Below, piece after piece: positions 8,105 to 16,948 of a stretch of 64,000 nt of DNA. The stretch comes from Candidatus Methylacidiphilales bacterium (GTDB lineage Bacteria; Pseudomonadota; Gammaproteobacteria; JASGCS01). Position 1 is the first letter of the stretch, and every line of letters begins with the position of its first letter. Location: contig JASGCS010000004.1 of NCBI GenBank assembly GCA_030054035.1, forward strand, positions 17,076-81,075, in the 5' to 3' direction. The notes below the pieces were generated by a model, which searched no databases, was not told the DNA's origin, and saw only the letters and a program-made list of their open reading frames with translations. The translations under genes and the position numbers were made by a program.

Positions 8105-10762
8105 TTATCGTTTTATAGGGTTAATTCGTTGTGAGTCTATTTTTAGTAAAGTTCTGGCTCTCAGTAGCTCAGATTGAGGAAATTGACCTTGTTGGGCCAG
8201 GACAGCTAACGTATAGTAGGCAATGTAGTATCGATTTACTTCAAAAAAATCACGCAAGGAAGCCCTTGTATCTGATCGACCAAAGCCATCTGTGCCAAGA
8301 CTGTAATATGGCAACGGCAGGAATTCACGCATTTGCTCTGAGTGAGCTTTAACATAATCAGATGCAGAAACTATAATTCCTCTTTGGTTGGAAAAAATAG
8401 TAGAAAGGTGTGAGATTTTTTTGTCTAGTTCGGGATTAAGTAAATTATACCTTGCGCAATCCTGCGCTTCTCTTACCGCTTCTGAAATACTCGGAGCGCT
8501 GTAGATAGAAGCAGATAAATTAAATTCTTTTCTTAAGATATCTGAGGCGCGTATCACTTCATTTAGAATAGCTCCCGAACCAATCAAATGAATATCGTTT
8601 GTTCCCTTTTGGTATGAATAAATACCTTTAATAATATGTTCATCTATAGCAGGTTGTGTTGGTTTAGATGGGTGACGATAATTTTCATTCATAACGGTAA
8701 TGTAGTAGAAGTGATCTAGATTGTTAATTAACATTTGCCTAAGGCCATGCTGCAGAATAATCGCAAGCTCATAAGAAAAAGCGGGATCGTATGAATGGCA
8801 ATTTGGAACTGCTGATGACAATAAATGACTATGACCATCTTGATGTTGTAGACCCTCACCCGCTAAGGTTGTTTTGCCTGCGGTACCCCCAATTAAAAAT
8901 CCTCTAGAGCGCATGTCTCCTGAGGCCCAGACTAAATCACCAATTCGTTGCATGCCAAACATTGAATAAAAAATATAAAACGGTATCATTGGATGATGAT
9001 GAGTGCTATAGGCAGTAGCGGCAGCTATCCATGAGCTCATTGCTCCAGCTTCACAAATCCCTTCTTCTAAGATTTGACCAGCTAAATCTTCTCGGTAGTA
9101 CATTATTTGATCTTTATCTTGTGGAGTGTACAATTGCCCGACACTTGAATAAATTCCTAACTGTCTAAATAAACCTTCCATCCCGAATGTTCTTGCTTCA
9201 TCTGGAATTATTGGTACGATCTCTTGTGAGATGGACTTATCTCGTAATAAAGCGGTCAGAATCCTAACAAAAACCATTGTAGTTGATAGCTCCTTTTCAC
9301 CAGTAGATTCAAAGAAGGGAGAGAAAACTTCTATGGGGGGAAGGGTAAAAATTTTTTTCTTAGTTGTACGAGTTGGTAAAAAACCTCCAAGTACTCTGCG
9401 ACGCTCAAATAGATATTGCATTTCAGGAGTCTGATCTTGAGGTTTGCAGTATTCAAGATTTTTTACTTGTTCGTCCGTTAATGGAATATCAAACCGATCT
9501 CTAAATTTTACCAAATCATTAAAATCCATTTTCTTTTGTTGGTGAGTTCGGTTTTGACCTTCCCCAGCACTGCCCATGCCATATCCCTTAACTGTTTTAG
9601 CTAAGATTACGGTAGGCTGTCCTTGATGTTGCACTGCTGATTGATACGCGGCAAAAACTTTATGCGGATCATGACCGCCACGATTTAAACCCCATATTTC
9701 ACTATCAGTCATATGGGAAACACGAGCTTTTAATTCTGAGTATTTACCAAAAAAATTATCACGCACAAATGCCCCGTCTTGAGATTTGTAATTTTGGTAG
9801 TCACCGTCTACTGCTTCTTCCATCCGTTTTAACAATAGCCCGTCGCTGTCTGAATTAATGAGGGGATCCCATTTTGAACCCCAAATTACTTTGATAACAT
9901 TCCACCCAGCCCCTCTAAACACTCTCTCAAGTTCTTGAATGATTTTGCCATTACCACGAACAGGACCATCTAATCGTTGTAAATTGCAATTAATCACAAA
10001 AACAAGATTGTCTAGCCGCTCTCTTCCTGCGAGTGAAATGGCACCAAGTGATTCTGGTTCGTCACATTCTCCATCGCCTAAAAATGCCCATACTTTTCGA
10101 TTTTGTAAAGGTACTAGATTTCTGTCATTAAGATACTTCATAAAGCGTGCTTGATAAATTGCCATGATTGGACCGAGGCCCATTGAAACAGTAGGAAATT
10201 GCCAAAAATCTTTCATAAGCCATGGATGAGGGTAAGAAGATAGGCCTTGACCCGACACCTCTCGTCTGAAGTTATCTAATTGAAGGGCGGAGATTCTTCC
10301 CTCAAGAAATGCCCTGGCATAAATACCAGGTGAGGCATGTCCTTGAAAGTAGATAAGATCACCTAACTGATTATCATTAGTTGCTCGCCAAAAATGATTA
10401 AAACCAACTTCATATAAGGTAGCGCTTGATGCAAATGTTGCAATATGTCCACCAAGTTCTGAAGATTCCTTATTTGCTTTAACTACCATGGCAGTTGCAT
10501 TCCATCTAATTAAGGATCTGATTTTTCTCTCTAGATAATAATCACCAGATGCTGCCACTTGTTTATCTTGTGCTATGGTGTTTAAATATGGGGTATTTGA
10601 AGAGAAAGGGGTGTGTAATCCTTTCCTACGCGCGTTTAATAATAGATTGTTCAGTAAACCTTCAGCTTTAGTGGCACCTTCTATCTGAAGTACTGCATTG
10701 AAAGCATTGACCCATTCTTCAATTTCTTGAGGGTCATTATCCTGAAAATTATTATCGCTCAT
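8105..10762 (-). CDS. aceE: Pyruvate dehydrogenase E1, homodimeric type
   Basis: Thiamine-diphosphate enzyme that decarboxylates pyruvate and acetylates the E2 lipoyl group. At 885 residues it is the single-chain homodimeric form of beta- and gammaproteobacteria. The ThDP/Mg motif FLGDGECDEPES followed by NCNLQRLDGPVRGN is clear, as are KTVKGYGMG and the C-terminal TDGFGRSDTR region. First gene of aceE-aceF-lpd-ppc. A TATAAT box on the minus strand (10776-10771) lies only about 8 bases before the start codon and there is no Shine-Dalgarno sequence, so the mRNA is probably nearly leaderless. Confidence 0.97.
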   Translation of the reverse strand: MSDNNFQDNDPQEIEEWVNAFNAVLQIEGATKAEGLLNNLLLNARRKGLHTPFSSNTPYLNTIAQDKQVAASGDYYLERKIRSLIRWNATAMVVKANKESSELGGHIATFASSATLYEVGFNHFWRATNDNQLGDLIYFQGHASPGIYARAFLEGRISALQLDNFRREVSGQGLSSYPHPWLMKDFWQFPTVSMGLGPIMAIYQARFMKYLNDRNLVPLQNRKVWAFLGDGECDEPESLGAISLAGRERLDNLVFVINCNLQRLDGPVRGNGKIIQELERVFRGAGWNVIKVIWGSKWDPLINSDSDGLLLKRMEEAVDGDYQNYKSQDGAFVRDNFFGKYSELKARVSHMTDSEIWGLNRGGHDPHKVFAAYQSAVQHQGQPTVILAKTVKGYGMGSAGEGQNRTHQQKKMDFNDLVKFRDRFDIPLTDEQVKNLEYCKPQDQTPEMQYLFERRRVLGGFLPTRTTKKKIFTLPPIEVFSPFFESTGEKELSTTMVFVRILTALLRDKSISQEIVPIIPDEARTFGMEGLFRQLGIYSSVGQLYTPQDKDQIMYYREDLAGQILEEGICEAGAMSSWIAAATAYSTHHHPMIPFYIFYSMFGMQRIGDLVWASGDMRSRGFLIGGTAGKTTLAGEGLQHQDGHSHLLSSAVPNCHSYDPAFSYELAIILQHGLRQMLINNLDHFYYITVMNENYRHPSKPTQPAIDEHIIKGIYSYQKGTNDIHLIGSGAILNEVIRASDILRKEFNLSASIYSAPSISEAVREAQDCARYNLLNPELDKKISHLSTIFSNQRGIIVSASDYVKAHSEQMREFLPLPYYSLGTDGFGRSDTRASLRDFFEVNRYYIAYYTLAVLAQQGQFPQSELLRARTLLKIDSQRINPIKR

Positions 10763-10770
10763 ATCGTTAT

Positions 10771-10780
10771 ATTATATAAT
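10771..10780. promoter_or_regulatory. Palindromic -10 element shared by divergent aceE and argG
   Basis: The 10-mer ATTATATAAT is a perfect palindrome in a 41-bp divergent intergenic region, so TATAAT reads on both strands. Rightward initiation near 10787 would give a 17-base argG leader; leftward initiation near 10764 would give an almost leaderless aceE message. The two transcripts would then compete for one site. No good -35 box was found for either direction. Confidence 0.6.
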
Positions 10781-10803
10781 GTGCTGGAAATAAATAATTA
10801 CAT

Positions 10804-12009
10804 ATGAAAAAACCATTAGTTGTACTAGCTTATTCAGGGGGATTGGATACTTCAATTATCTTGAAGTGGTTACAGGAGGAGCGAAATGCCGATGTCATTT
10901 GTTTTACTGCCGATATTGGACAGGGCGAAGAAGTAGAGCCAGCGAGAGCAAAAGCGTTAGCGTTAAATGCGAAAGAAGTAATCATTGAAAATCTGCAAGA
11001 GATTTTTGTAAAAGAATTTGTTTTCCCTATGTTTCGCGCCAACGCACTTTACGAAGGCGAGTATTTGCTCGGCACTTCCATTGCCCGTCCATTAATCGCA
11101 CAACGACTGGTGGAAATTGCTAAAGAAAAGGGCGCTGATGCAATTAGCCATGGCGCGACTGGAAAAGGCAATGATCAAATTAGATTTGAATTAAGTGCTT
11201 ATTCACTTCATCCAGATATTGCCATAATCGCACCTTGGCGAGAATGGAATCTCTCCTCACGAACTGCATTGTTAGAATACGCAAAACGGCACGCCATACC
11301 AATTAGCCAAACCAACAACAAACCCCCATACTCAATGGATGCAAATTTACTTCATATTTCATATGAAGGAGGTATTCTTGAAGATGCTTGGCAAAAGCCA
11401 GAAGAATCTATGTGGCGAAGAACTACTTCACTTAATCAATGCCCAACTAATGCAGATGAGATCACTATTCAATTTGAGAATGGTGATCCAGTTGCGATAA
11501 ATGGAAAAATCATGAGCCCAGCAAATCTATTAACAGAACTAAATAGAATCGCAGGGTTGCACTGTATCGGAAGAGTTGACATTGTTGAGAATCGTTATAT
11601 TGGACTCAAATCTCGTGGGTGTTATGAAACTCCAGGTGGCACGGTATTATTTAGAGCTAGAAGAGCATTAGAATCTATAGTGTTGGATCGTGAAGAAATG
11701 CATCTGAAAGATGATTTACAGAGTAGGTATGCGCGATTAGTTTATAATGGTTACTGGTTTAGTCCTGAGCGTACTATGTTGCAGAAGTTAATTGACACCT
11801 GTGCGCAGAAAGTAGAAGGTGAGGTTAGATTAGAATTATTCCGTGGGTCGGTTATGATCAATGGGAGAAGGAGTAATAGCTCTTTATATCAAGCAACCCT
11901 AAGCTCATTTGAGGATGATAAAGGAAGTTTTGATCAAAAGGATGCGAGTGGATTTATCACTTTACAATCTATCAGATTAAAGACATATAGTTCAAGAAAA
12001 AAAGTATAA
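10804..12009 (+). CDS. argG: Argininosuccinate synthase
   Basis: Joins citrulline and aspartate with ATP to form argininosuccinate, the penultimate step of arginine synthesis. It has 401 residues, the length of the common bacterial form. The ATP-binding P-loop AYSGGLDTS is at residues 9-17; [13 protein letters not shown] and [11 protein letters not shown] are also typical. The ATG at 10804 has no Shine-Dalgarno sequence and sits a short distance after a TATAAT box. The next gene follows after 12 bp with its own strong ribosome binding site. Confidence 0.97.
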   Translation: MKKPLVVLAYSGGLDTSIILKWLQEERNADVICFTADIGQGEEVEPARAKALALNAKEVIIENLQEIFVKEFVFPMFRANALYEGEYLLGTSIARPLIAQRLVEIAKEKGADAISHGATGKGNDQIRFELSAYSLHPDIAIIAPWREWNLSSRTALLEYAKRHAIPISQTNNKPPYSMDANLLHISYEGGILEDAWQKPEESMWRRTTSLNQCPTNADEITIQFENGDPVAINGKIMSPANLLTELNRIAGLHCIGRVDIVENRYIGLKSRGCYETPGGTVLFRARRALESIVLDREEMHLKDDLQSRYARLVYNGYWFSPERTMLQKLIDTCAQKVEGEVRLELFRGSVMINGRRSNSSLYQATLSSFEDDKGSFDQKDASGFITLQSIRLKTYSSRKKV

Positions 12010-12021
12010 AGGAGTTTTTAA

Positions 12022-12798
12022 ATGAAAAAAACAATTATTGCATTAATAATCTATTGGTTGGGAATAGGGGTAGCAAATAGTGCGGACCTCTTTGTGCCTG
12101 CACTCCCCAAAGAAGGCTCAATTATATTTGCCATTGAACGAGATTATTATTATAGAGGCTTCACCCGATCCAATAAGAAAAACAGCACAGAATTTACCTT
12201 TGCCTATCAAACTTCTGATTATTTTAAAATTTCTACGCAAATTAAATCAGTTGACTTTCCTTTTGATCCTCTTAAAAAAAGAAAAGCTAACTATCAAATT
12301 AATTCATCACTAGGTTTTGATTTTGATTTCCCTGAGGAACATGTTAGGTTTGATTTCGGAACTAATTTTTATAATTACCCTGGCTCAGCTTCTGCGTTGC
12401 AGAAAAAATATGATTATCAGGAAGTCTATGCGTTACTTACATTAGGTACGGTTCAGTATAATGTATCAATCGCAACTTTTCTTTCAGATGATTACTTTAA
12501 TAGTAACGGAAAATCAAGTTACTATCAACTCGGACTAAATATTAATATCGCTAGAGGACTAGATTTTTTAGTTAGTGGTTCGCGATTTACATTACATGAA
12601 AGGGATTTGGCGAACTTTACAGGAGTGGTATCTTCTACTACCAATTACGACCTTTATGAACTTGGGTTGTATATGGGGCTTCCAGAATTTAATATCGTCG
12701 CAGGTTATTCAAGAGTTGGCTTGAGTGAAAAGTTTTGTCCTATCTATAATGGGTGTAAAGATAAATTTAATTTTAAACTAACCGTTGCACTGGACTAG
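12022..12798 (+). CDS. TorF-like outer-membrane beta-barrel protein
   Basis: The 258-residue protein has a signal peptide (residues 1-20, cleavage after NSA) and then alternating beta-strand-like segments ending in a typical short C-terminal strand. The early phrase YYRGFTRSNKKNSTEFTF resembles the Y-x-RG-x-(S/T)-(Q/R)-S signature of the TIGR02001/TorF putative porin family, and the length fits. A strong AGGAG ribosome binding site lies at 12011-12015. It is probably co-transcribed with argG but functionally unrelated. The substrate is unknown. Its stop faces the DUF3108 gene six bases away. Confidence 0.65.
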   Translation: MKKTIIALIIYWLGIGVANSADLFVPALPKEGSIIFAIERDYYYRGFTRSNKKNSTEFTFAYQTSDYFKISTQIKSVDFPFDPLKKRKANYQINSSLGFDFDFPEEHVRFDFGTNFYNYPGSASALQKKYDYQEVYALLTLGTVQYNVSIATFLSDDYFNSNGKSSYYQLGLNINIARGLDFLVSGSRFTLHERDLANFTGVVSSTTNYDLYELGLYMGLPEFNIVAGYSRVGLSEKFCPIYNGCKDKFNFKLTVALD

Positions 12799-12804
12799 AT
12801 AGTT

Positions 12805-13557
12805 TTATTTTGCAATAAAAACTAATTCAAGCTTTCCTTTTTTCCAACGCTCAATTCTCATTGGTAGGTAGTTCTGCTCCGCATTAAGGGTAACTACTAC
12901 TATTTGATTTCCTTTTTGCATTTGGATAACTGGATTTGGTGTGGCTACTGAGGTGGTGGTGGAATTGGTAGCTATCGTTTCAATTACCTCACCTTTAGAG
13001 TCAATTAATGTGTAGCTTTTTTGGTCTATAAAATTATTAGTCGCAAAATCAAGTCCAACTTGTAATAACCAAGTATTTTCGTCAAGGGCACCTATATTGC
13101 TGATTTCTTTAATGATTTCGGTCTGCTGTGGAGTATTTGCATCTTGAGGGTTAGTAGTAGTAATAGTAACTGTTGAGTTGGGATTAAAAATCAATTCGTA
13201 ATTAACTCCAGTCGGTGTCTTATCTAGTAAGGTTTCTAACGTATATGTATTAATTAAAATTTGGTTTTTTTCATTGAGTTTAAATTGTACTATTTCTCGT
13301 AGGTTGTATTTTAATAAGGATCGCGCTAAACCTGAGACCACCAGTGTTGAAGTTCTCACCCAGGTATTTTTTTCTTTTTTGAGTTCTAGTTGAAAGTTGC
13401 CAATGGAAAAATTATTATAGTAAACAGAATAAGTAAGTGAAGTTGGGGTAAGGCTAAGAGGAGCTGCAACCGACTGATTGTAGTACAGTAGCATCAAAAT
13501 CGTGAAGATTATTCCAGTGTGGGAAAGTAAATGTTGATATCGTTTCACTGCAGTCAT
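12805..13557 (-). CDS. DUF3108-type periplasmic protein
   Basis: A 250-residue exported protein. The N-terminus has a basic start, a hydrophobic core (TGIIFTILMLLYY) and a probable cleavage site after QSVAA. The mature part opens with the SLTYSVYYNNFSIGNFQLEL pattern typical of DUF3108 proteins and ends with a LPMRIERWKKGKLELVF-like strand. The family is common in betaproteobacteria next to purN; its function is unknown. The start lies 104 bp inside the 3' end of purN in another frame. A later ATG at 13494 would cut the overlap to 41 bp but would remove the basic part of the signal peptide. Confidence 0.7.
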   Translation of the reverse strand: MTAVKRYQHLLSHTGIIFTILMLLYYNQSVAAPLSLTPTSLTYSVYYNNFSIGNFQLELKKEKNTWVRTSTLVVSGLARSLLKYNLREIVQFKLNEKNQILINTYTLETLLDKTPTGVNYELIFNPNSTVTITTTNPQDANTPQQTEIIKEISNIGALDENTWLLQVGLDFATNNFIDQKSYTLIDSKGEVIETIATNSTTTSVATPNPVIQMQKGNQIVVVTLNAEQNYLPMRIERWKKGKLELVFIAK

Positions 13558-14158
13558 ATATGTTCTTTATTATACCAGCCTCCACTTTGATTTTTTTTGT
13601 AGCAATGAGCTCTAGTACTCGTGGATAGAGTTGCCATTCTGATTTTTTTACTCGTAAGGCTAAGCGTTCTGGATTGTCTTCTGGCTCAACTGGAACAATT
13701 GCTTGAGCGATAATAGGACCATCATCTAACTTTGCGTTGACTAGATGTATGGTGCTACCGTGGATTTTATCTCTCGCTGCTAATGCTTTTTCGTGGGTAT
13801 GTAGACCTGGATATAATGGAAGCAGAGAAGGGTGCATATTAATAATTGTATCTTTGAATTCGGATAGTAAGGGTTCAGTAATAATACGCATAAAACCCGC
13901 GAGTACAACCCAATCAAGAGAAAAAGGTTTCAACAAGTCGCGTAGTTTTTTTGAATACTCTTTTCTACAAGTAGTAGAAGTGTAGGGAAGTGTGATGGTC
14001 CGCAAACCTACCGAAGTAGCGTATTGCAGTCCCCTGGCAGATTCGTTGCTACTAAGCACTACCTCAATTGAAGCCTGCAATTGCTTATGTAAGATCGCAT
14101 GATGAATGGCAGCTAGATTACTCCCATTTCCAGATATAAGCACGGCAATGCGCATCAT
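13454..14158 (-). CDS. purN: Phosphoribosylglycinamide formyltransferase
   Basis: Transfers a formyl group from 10-formyl-THF to GAR in purine synthesis. The N-terminus has RIAVLISGNGSNLAAI, followed by VVLAGFMRI and INMHPSLLPLYPG, with the catalytic Asn-His pair, and later the HLVNAKLDDGPII region. I chose the ATG at 14158 (14155 is also possible) over an upstream TTG at 14164. The protein carries about 25-40 residues beyond the usual end of the family, overlapping the DUF3108 start. The gene lies 9 bp after purM, forming purM-purN with it. Confidence 0.93.
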   Translation of the reverse strand: MMRIAVLISGNGSNLAAIHHAILHKQLQASIEVVLSSNESARGLQYATSVGLRTITLPYTSTTCRKEYSKKLRDLLKPFSLDWVVLAGFMRIITEPLLSEFKDTIINMHPSLLPLYPGLHTHEKALAARDKIHGSTIHLVNAKLDDGPIIAQAIVPVEPEDNPERLALRVKKSEWQLYPRVLELIATKKIKVEAGIIKNIYDCSETISTFTFPHWNNLHDFDATVLQSVGCSSS

Positions 14159-14167
14159 AACCAATGG

Positions 14168-15205
14168 CTATTCTTTCCAAAGCACATGGGGCTCGCAGTT
14201 AGATTGCCCTTTTTTGATTGTTCCAATATGCCAAGCAAAATCACTTTGTGATTTGTTTAACTGATCTAGCAATAATTGCCCATCATCCTTTGCAATAATA
14301 AGAATCATCCCGACTCCTTGATTAAATACCTCATCCATTTCTTGCCTAGAAATTTTCCCAACTTGCTGTAACCATAAAAAAATCTCTGGCACATTCCAGT
14401 TGCGTTCCAATTCAGCATAATACCCAGAAGGAATTGATCGTGGTAGGTTGCCTACAATTCCACCACCAGTTATATGAGCTAAGCCATGAAATTCAAAGCG
14501 AGGAAAAAGTGGTAATAGATGTGGTATATAAATAGTTGTCGGCCTAAGCAAATCTTGAATTTGCGTAGCAGTTGCTGGATGTTGGTTTAAGATGGAACGA
14601 ACGAGACTAAAACCATTTGAATGTAGCCCATTTGAACGTAATGCTATGCACCAGTCACCTTCTTGACATTTATGCGCACCTAACACTGCATTTCTCTCTA
14701 CCGCTCCAACCGCGAAGCCAGCTAAATCAATTTTGCCGGCACTATAAAGTCCAGGCATTTCCGCGGTCTCACCACCAAGCAACGCACAACCCGAAACGCG
14801 ACAATGAGTTGCGATAGAGCTAAGAATGCGTTTTGCTTTCTCTAATTCTAGAGTACCGCAACTAAAATAATCTAAGAAAAATAATGGCTCTGCTCCACAA
14901 ACGATGATATCGTTAACACACATGGCAACAAGGTCCGCACCAAGACATTCTAATTGATCATGTTCTAGTGCTAAGAGTAGTTTAGTCCCAACTCCATCGG
15001 TGCTTGAAACCAATAAAGGATCTTTAAAAGCAGTTTGTTTTAAGTCAAATATGCCAGCAAAATTACCTACCTCTCCCATAACACCTTTGCGATGGGTACT
15101 GGCAAAAATTGGGCTAAGCTGTTTAATTAAACTATCGCCTTTTTCAAGGTCAACTCCGCTGCGCTGATATTGGGAACTTGAAATATTATTCTTAGTGGAA
15201 TCCAT
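14168..15205 (-). CDS. purM: Phosphoribosylformylglycinamidine cyclo-ligase (AIR synthetase)
   Basis: Closes the imidazole ring of AIR with ATP. It has 345 residues, the family length. Visible motifs include STDGVGTKLLLA, the GGETAEMPG loop, SNGLHSNGFSLVR and the late AHITGGGIVGNLPR region. First gene of purM-purN, divergent from the hda-like gene with 27 bp between the starts; this arrangement is common in beta- and gammaproteobacteria. Confidence 0.97.
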   Translation of the reverse strand: MDSTKNNISSSQYQRSGVDLEKGDSLIKQLSPIFASTHRKGVMGEVGNFAGIFDLKQTAFKDPLLVSSTDGVGTKLLLALEHDQLECLGADLVAMCVNDIIVCGAEPLFFLDYFSCGTLELEKAKRILSSIATHCRVSGCALLGGETAEMPGLYSAGKIDLAGFAVGAVERNAVLGAHKCQEGDWCIALRSNGLHSNGFSLVRSILNQHPATATQIQDLLRPTTIYIPHLLPLFPRFEFHGLAHITGGGIVGNLPRSIPSGYYAELERNWNVPEIFLWLQQVGKISRQEMDEVFNQGVGMILIIAKDDGQLLLDQLNKSQSDFAWHIGTIKKGQSNCEPHVLWKE

Positions 15206-15218
15206 AGCGTTACTATTT

Positions 15219-15224
15219 TATAAT
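15219..15224 (+). promoter_or_regulatory. -10 box of the hda-like gene
   Basis: TATAAT ends nine bases before the ATG at 15233, so transcription should start within a few bases of the start codon. No Shine-Dalgarno sequence is present. Confidence 0.55.
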
Positions 15225-15232
15225 ACAGTGAG

Positions 15233-15952
15233 ATGAAATCAAATAACCAATTAATGCTTGATGTTACGATATCTGACTTATTTAGTTTTGACACATTTTA
15301 CATTGAAGATAGAAATGTGTGGGTTATTGAGCAGTTAAAAGCAGCGTTACTTGACTTGAGGCGATCCGAGTACTATTTATACACCATTGTGGGTGAAAGT
15401 GGTAGTGGAAAAACTCATGTGTGTAATTCGTTAATTCAATTTGCGCAATTTAGAAATATTCCAATAACAAGCATTAATGCTAACCTTCTAGTTGGGGAGA
15501 GGCCAGGAATAGATGGGGCGATTCTCCCCCCTGCAAGAAATGGCGTGTTACTTATTGACGATGCTCATCTGCTTACCAATAACCAGGCGCTTGAAAAACT
15601 GCTATTTTTCTTAATAGAAGAAGGCAATGAAACTAATTACCCAACTATTCTCTTTCTGAAAGACTGGCAAGCCTCATTAGGTGATATTACCAGTAGAATT
15701 ACTTCAAATTGTATTTTAGAACTTCATGCACTCTCTGATTCCACTCTCGCCACAGTAATAAAAAAACGCTGTAACTATAAAGGGTTATTGATTTCAGATC
15801 AAACCGTAGAGTATATGTTAAAGCACCTTCCAAGGGATGGGAAAAATATGCAATTTGTTTTAACTGCTTTAGACGCGTTAAGTTTGGTTCAGGGAAAAAA
15901 AACAATAACAATACCGCTAGTAAAATCACTGATTTATTCTAAAAAGGCATAA
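15233..15952 (+). CDS. hda: Hda-like DnaA-homologous AAA+ protein
   Basis: A 239-residue protein corresponding to the ATPase part of DnaA without its DNA-binding domain. It has a Walker A motif (VGESGSGKTHVCNSL, residues about 54-68), Walker B (VLLIDDAHLL) and a sensor-2-like C-terminal helix (LPRDGKNMQFVLTALDAL). Hda stimulates ATP hydrolysis on DnaA together with the sliding clamp to prevent re-initiation. A beta-clamp-binding peptide is not obvious at the N-terminus (QLMLDVTISD is a candidate). It is divergent from purM, the usual neighbour of hda in betaproteobacteria. Confidence 0.85.
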   Translation: MKSNNQLMLDVTISDLFSFDTFYIEDRNVWVIEQLKAALLDLRRSEYYLYTIVGESGSGKTHVCNSLIQFAQFRNIPITSINANLLVGERPGIDGAILPPARNGVLLIDDAHLLTNNQALEKLLFFLIEEGNETNYPTILFLKDWQASLGDITSRITSNCILELHALSDSTLATVIKKRCNYKGLLISDQTVEYMLKHLPRDGKNMQFVLTALDALSLVQGKKTITIPLVKSLIYSKKA

Positions 15953-15961
15953 TAAATTTGT

Positions 15962-15967
15962 TATACT
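15962..15967 (+). promoter_or_regulatory. -10 box placing the start point on the GTG of the DUF4124 gene
   Basis: TATACT is followed by six bases and then the GTG start at 15974, so a standard start point would fall on the start codon itself. This suggests a fully leaderless message. Confidence 0.5.
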
Positions 15968-15973
15968 GTTACC

Positions 15974-16405
15974 GTGGCTAAAGTAATTATTAGTATATTG
16001 TGTGTTTTGGTGACTGCGGGTCTGGTAAACGCTCAGAAAGTCTATAAATGGAAAGAAAATGGTGTAATTCACTATGGTCCAACCTTACCCCAGGGACAAG
16101 TTGACCTAAATGCCGATATCTTTGAAAAAAATAAAATTCAAGGTAATGTGGAAACTCCTACCCAAAGTTCTGTAACTAATGAAACAAAAACTAATTCAAA
16201 TACAGAGGTTGATCCTCTCAAGATTGAGTTAGAAAAAGCACAAAAAGAAATCTGTAATGAGCTTAAGAAAAAGGCAAAAAATCTTAGTAGCAATTCCCGT
16301 ATTTTTAATATTGATGAAGCGGGAAAGCGATCTTATCTTTCCAAGGATCAAAAAGCTAAAGAGCTAGAAGATGTGCAGAATACAATTTCTTCTGATTGTA
16401 AATAA
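15974..16405 (+). CDS. DUF4124-domain exported protein
   Basis: A 143-residue protein with a GTG start and a signal peptide (VIISILCVLVTAGLVNA) followed directly by QKVYKWKENGVIHYGPTLP. That is the DUF4124 signature, in which a short beta-rich segment resembles K-Y-W-D-x-G-x-x-Y-S. The rest is charged and coiled-coil-like, with conserved-looking Cys residues at CNELKKKAK and SDCK. DUF4124 proteins are frequent in beta/gammaproteobacteria and of unknown function. It is convergent with the flavodoxin gene, three bases apart. Confidence 0.75.
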   Translation: MAKVIISILCVLVTAGLVNAQKVYKWKENGVIHYGPTLPQGQVDLNADIFEKNKIQGNVETPTQSSVTNETKTNSNTEVDPLKIELEKAQKEICNELKKKAKNLSSNSRIFNIDEAGKRSYLSKDQKAKELEDVQNTISSDCK

Positions 16406-16407
16406 AA

Positions 16408-16944
16408 TTATTTAAGCTTATTAGAAATCTCAGAAAGCCTCTTGCCTGATTTTTGAGCTAGCTCAATTTCAATAGATGTGAGTTTTTTCTTACCCATGGC
16501 AGTAGGTCCATAGGGTGTGCCACCTTGGGAGGTTGTTGCAAGCCCACTAAAAGTATAAGGGGTTCCAACAATAATCATACCGTGATGAAGCAGAGGCACC
16601 ATCATGGAAAGCAAAACGCTTTCCTGTCCTCCATGAATTGAGTCAGAGCTTGAAAACACCATTGCGGGTTTAGATACTAAGCTACCATTCAGCCATAATT
16701 CAGAAGTGGTTTCTAAAAAACTTTTTAAAGGTGAGGCGATTGCTCCAAAGTAGGATGGACTTCCAAGTGCAAGACCACTACAGTTTGCAAGATCAGAAAT
16801 AGCTACTTGGGGCACTTCATCTGTTTCAGAAACCGTCCTTACTCTTGATTCAATTGGTCCTAAATCTATCCCTCGTGCGATATGAGAGGCAAGTTCAGCG
16901 GTTTTGCCATGTCGACTATGATAAAGAACAAGGATATAACTCAT
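16408..16944 (-). CDS. WrbA-like flavodoxin / NAD(P)H:quinone oxidoreductase
   Basis: A 178-residue flavodoxin-fold protein. The FMN phosphate loop is YHSRHGKTAELASHIARG at the N-terminus, and GSPSYFGAIASPLKSFLE is the second flavin-binding loop of the WrbA family. The length is slightly below E. coli WrbA (198). The expected reaction is two-electron reduction of quinones with NAD(P)H. It lies four bases after the DUF3570 gene, at the end of the proS-TlpA-DUF3570 run. Confidence 0.82.
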   Translation of the reverse strand: MSYILVLYHSRHGKTAELASHIARGIDLGPIESRVRTVSETDEVPQVAISDLANCSGLALGSPSYFGAIASPLKSFLETTSELWLNGSLVSKPAMVFSSSDSIHGGQESVLLSMMVPLLHHGMIIVGTPYTFSGLATTSQGGTPYGPTAMGKKKLTSIEIELAQKSGKRLSEISNKLK

Positions 16945-16948
16945 GGTA

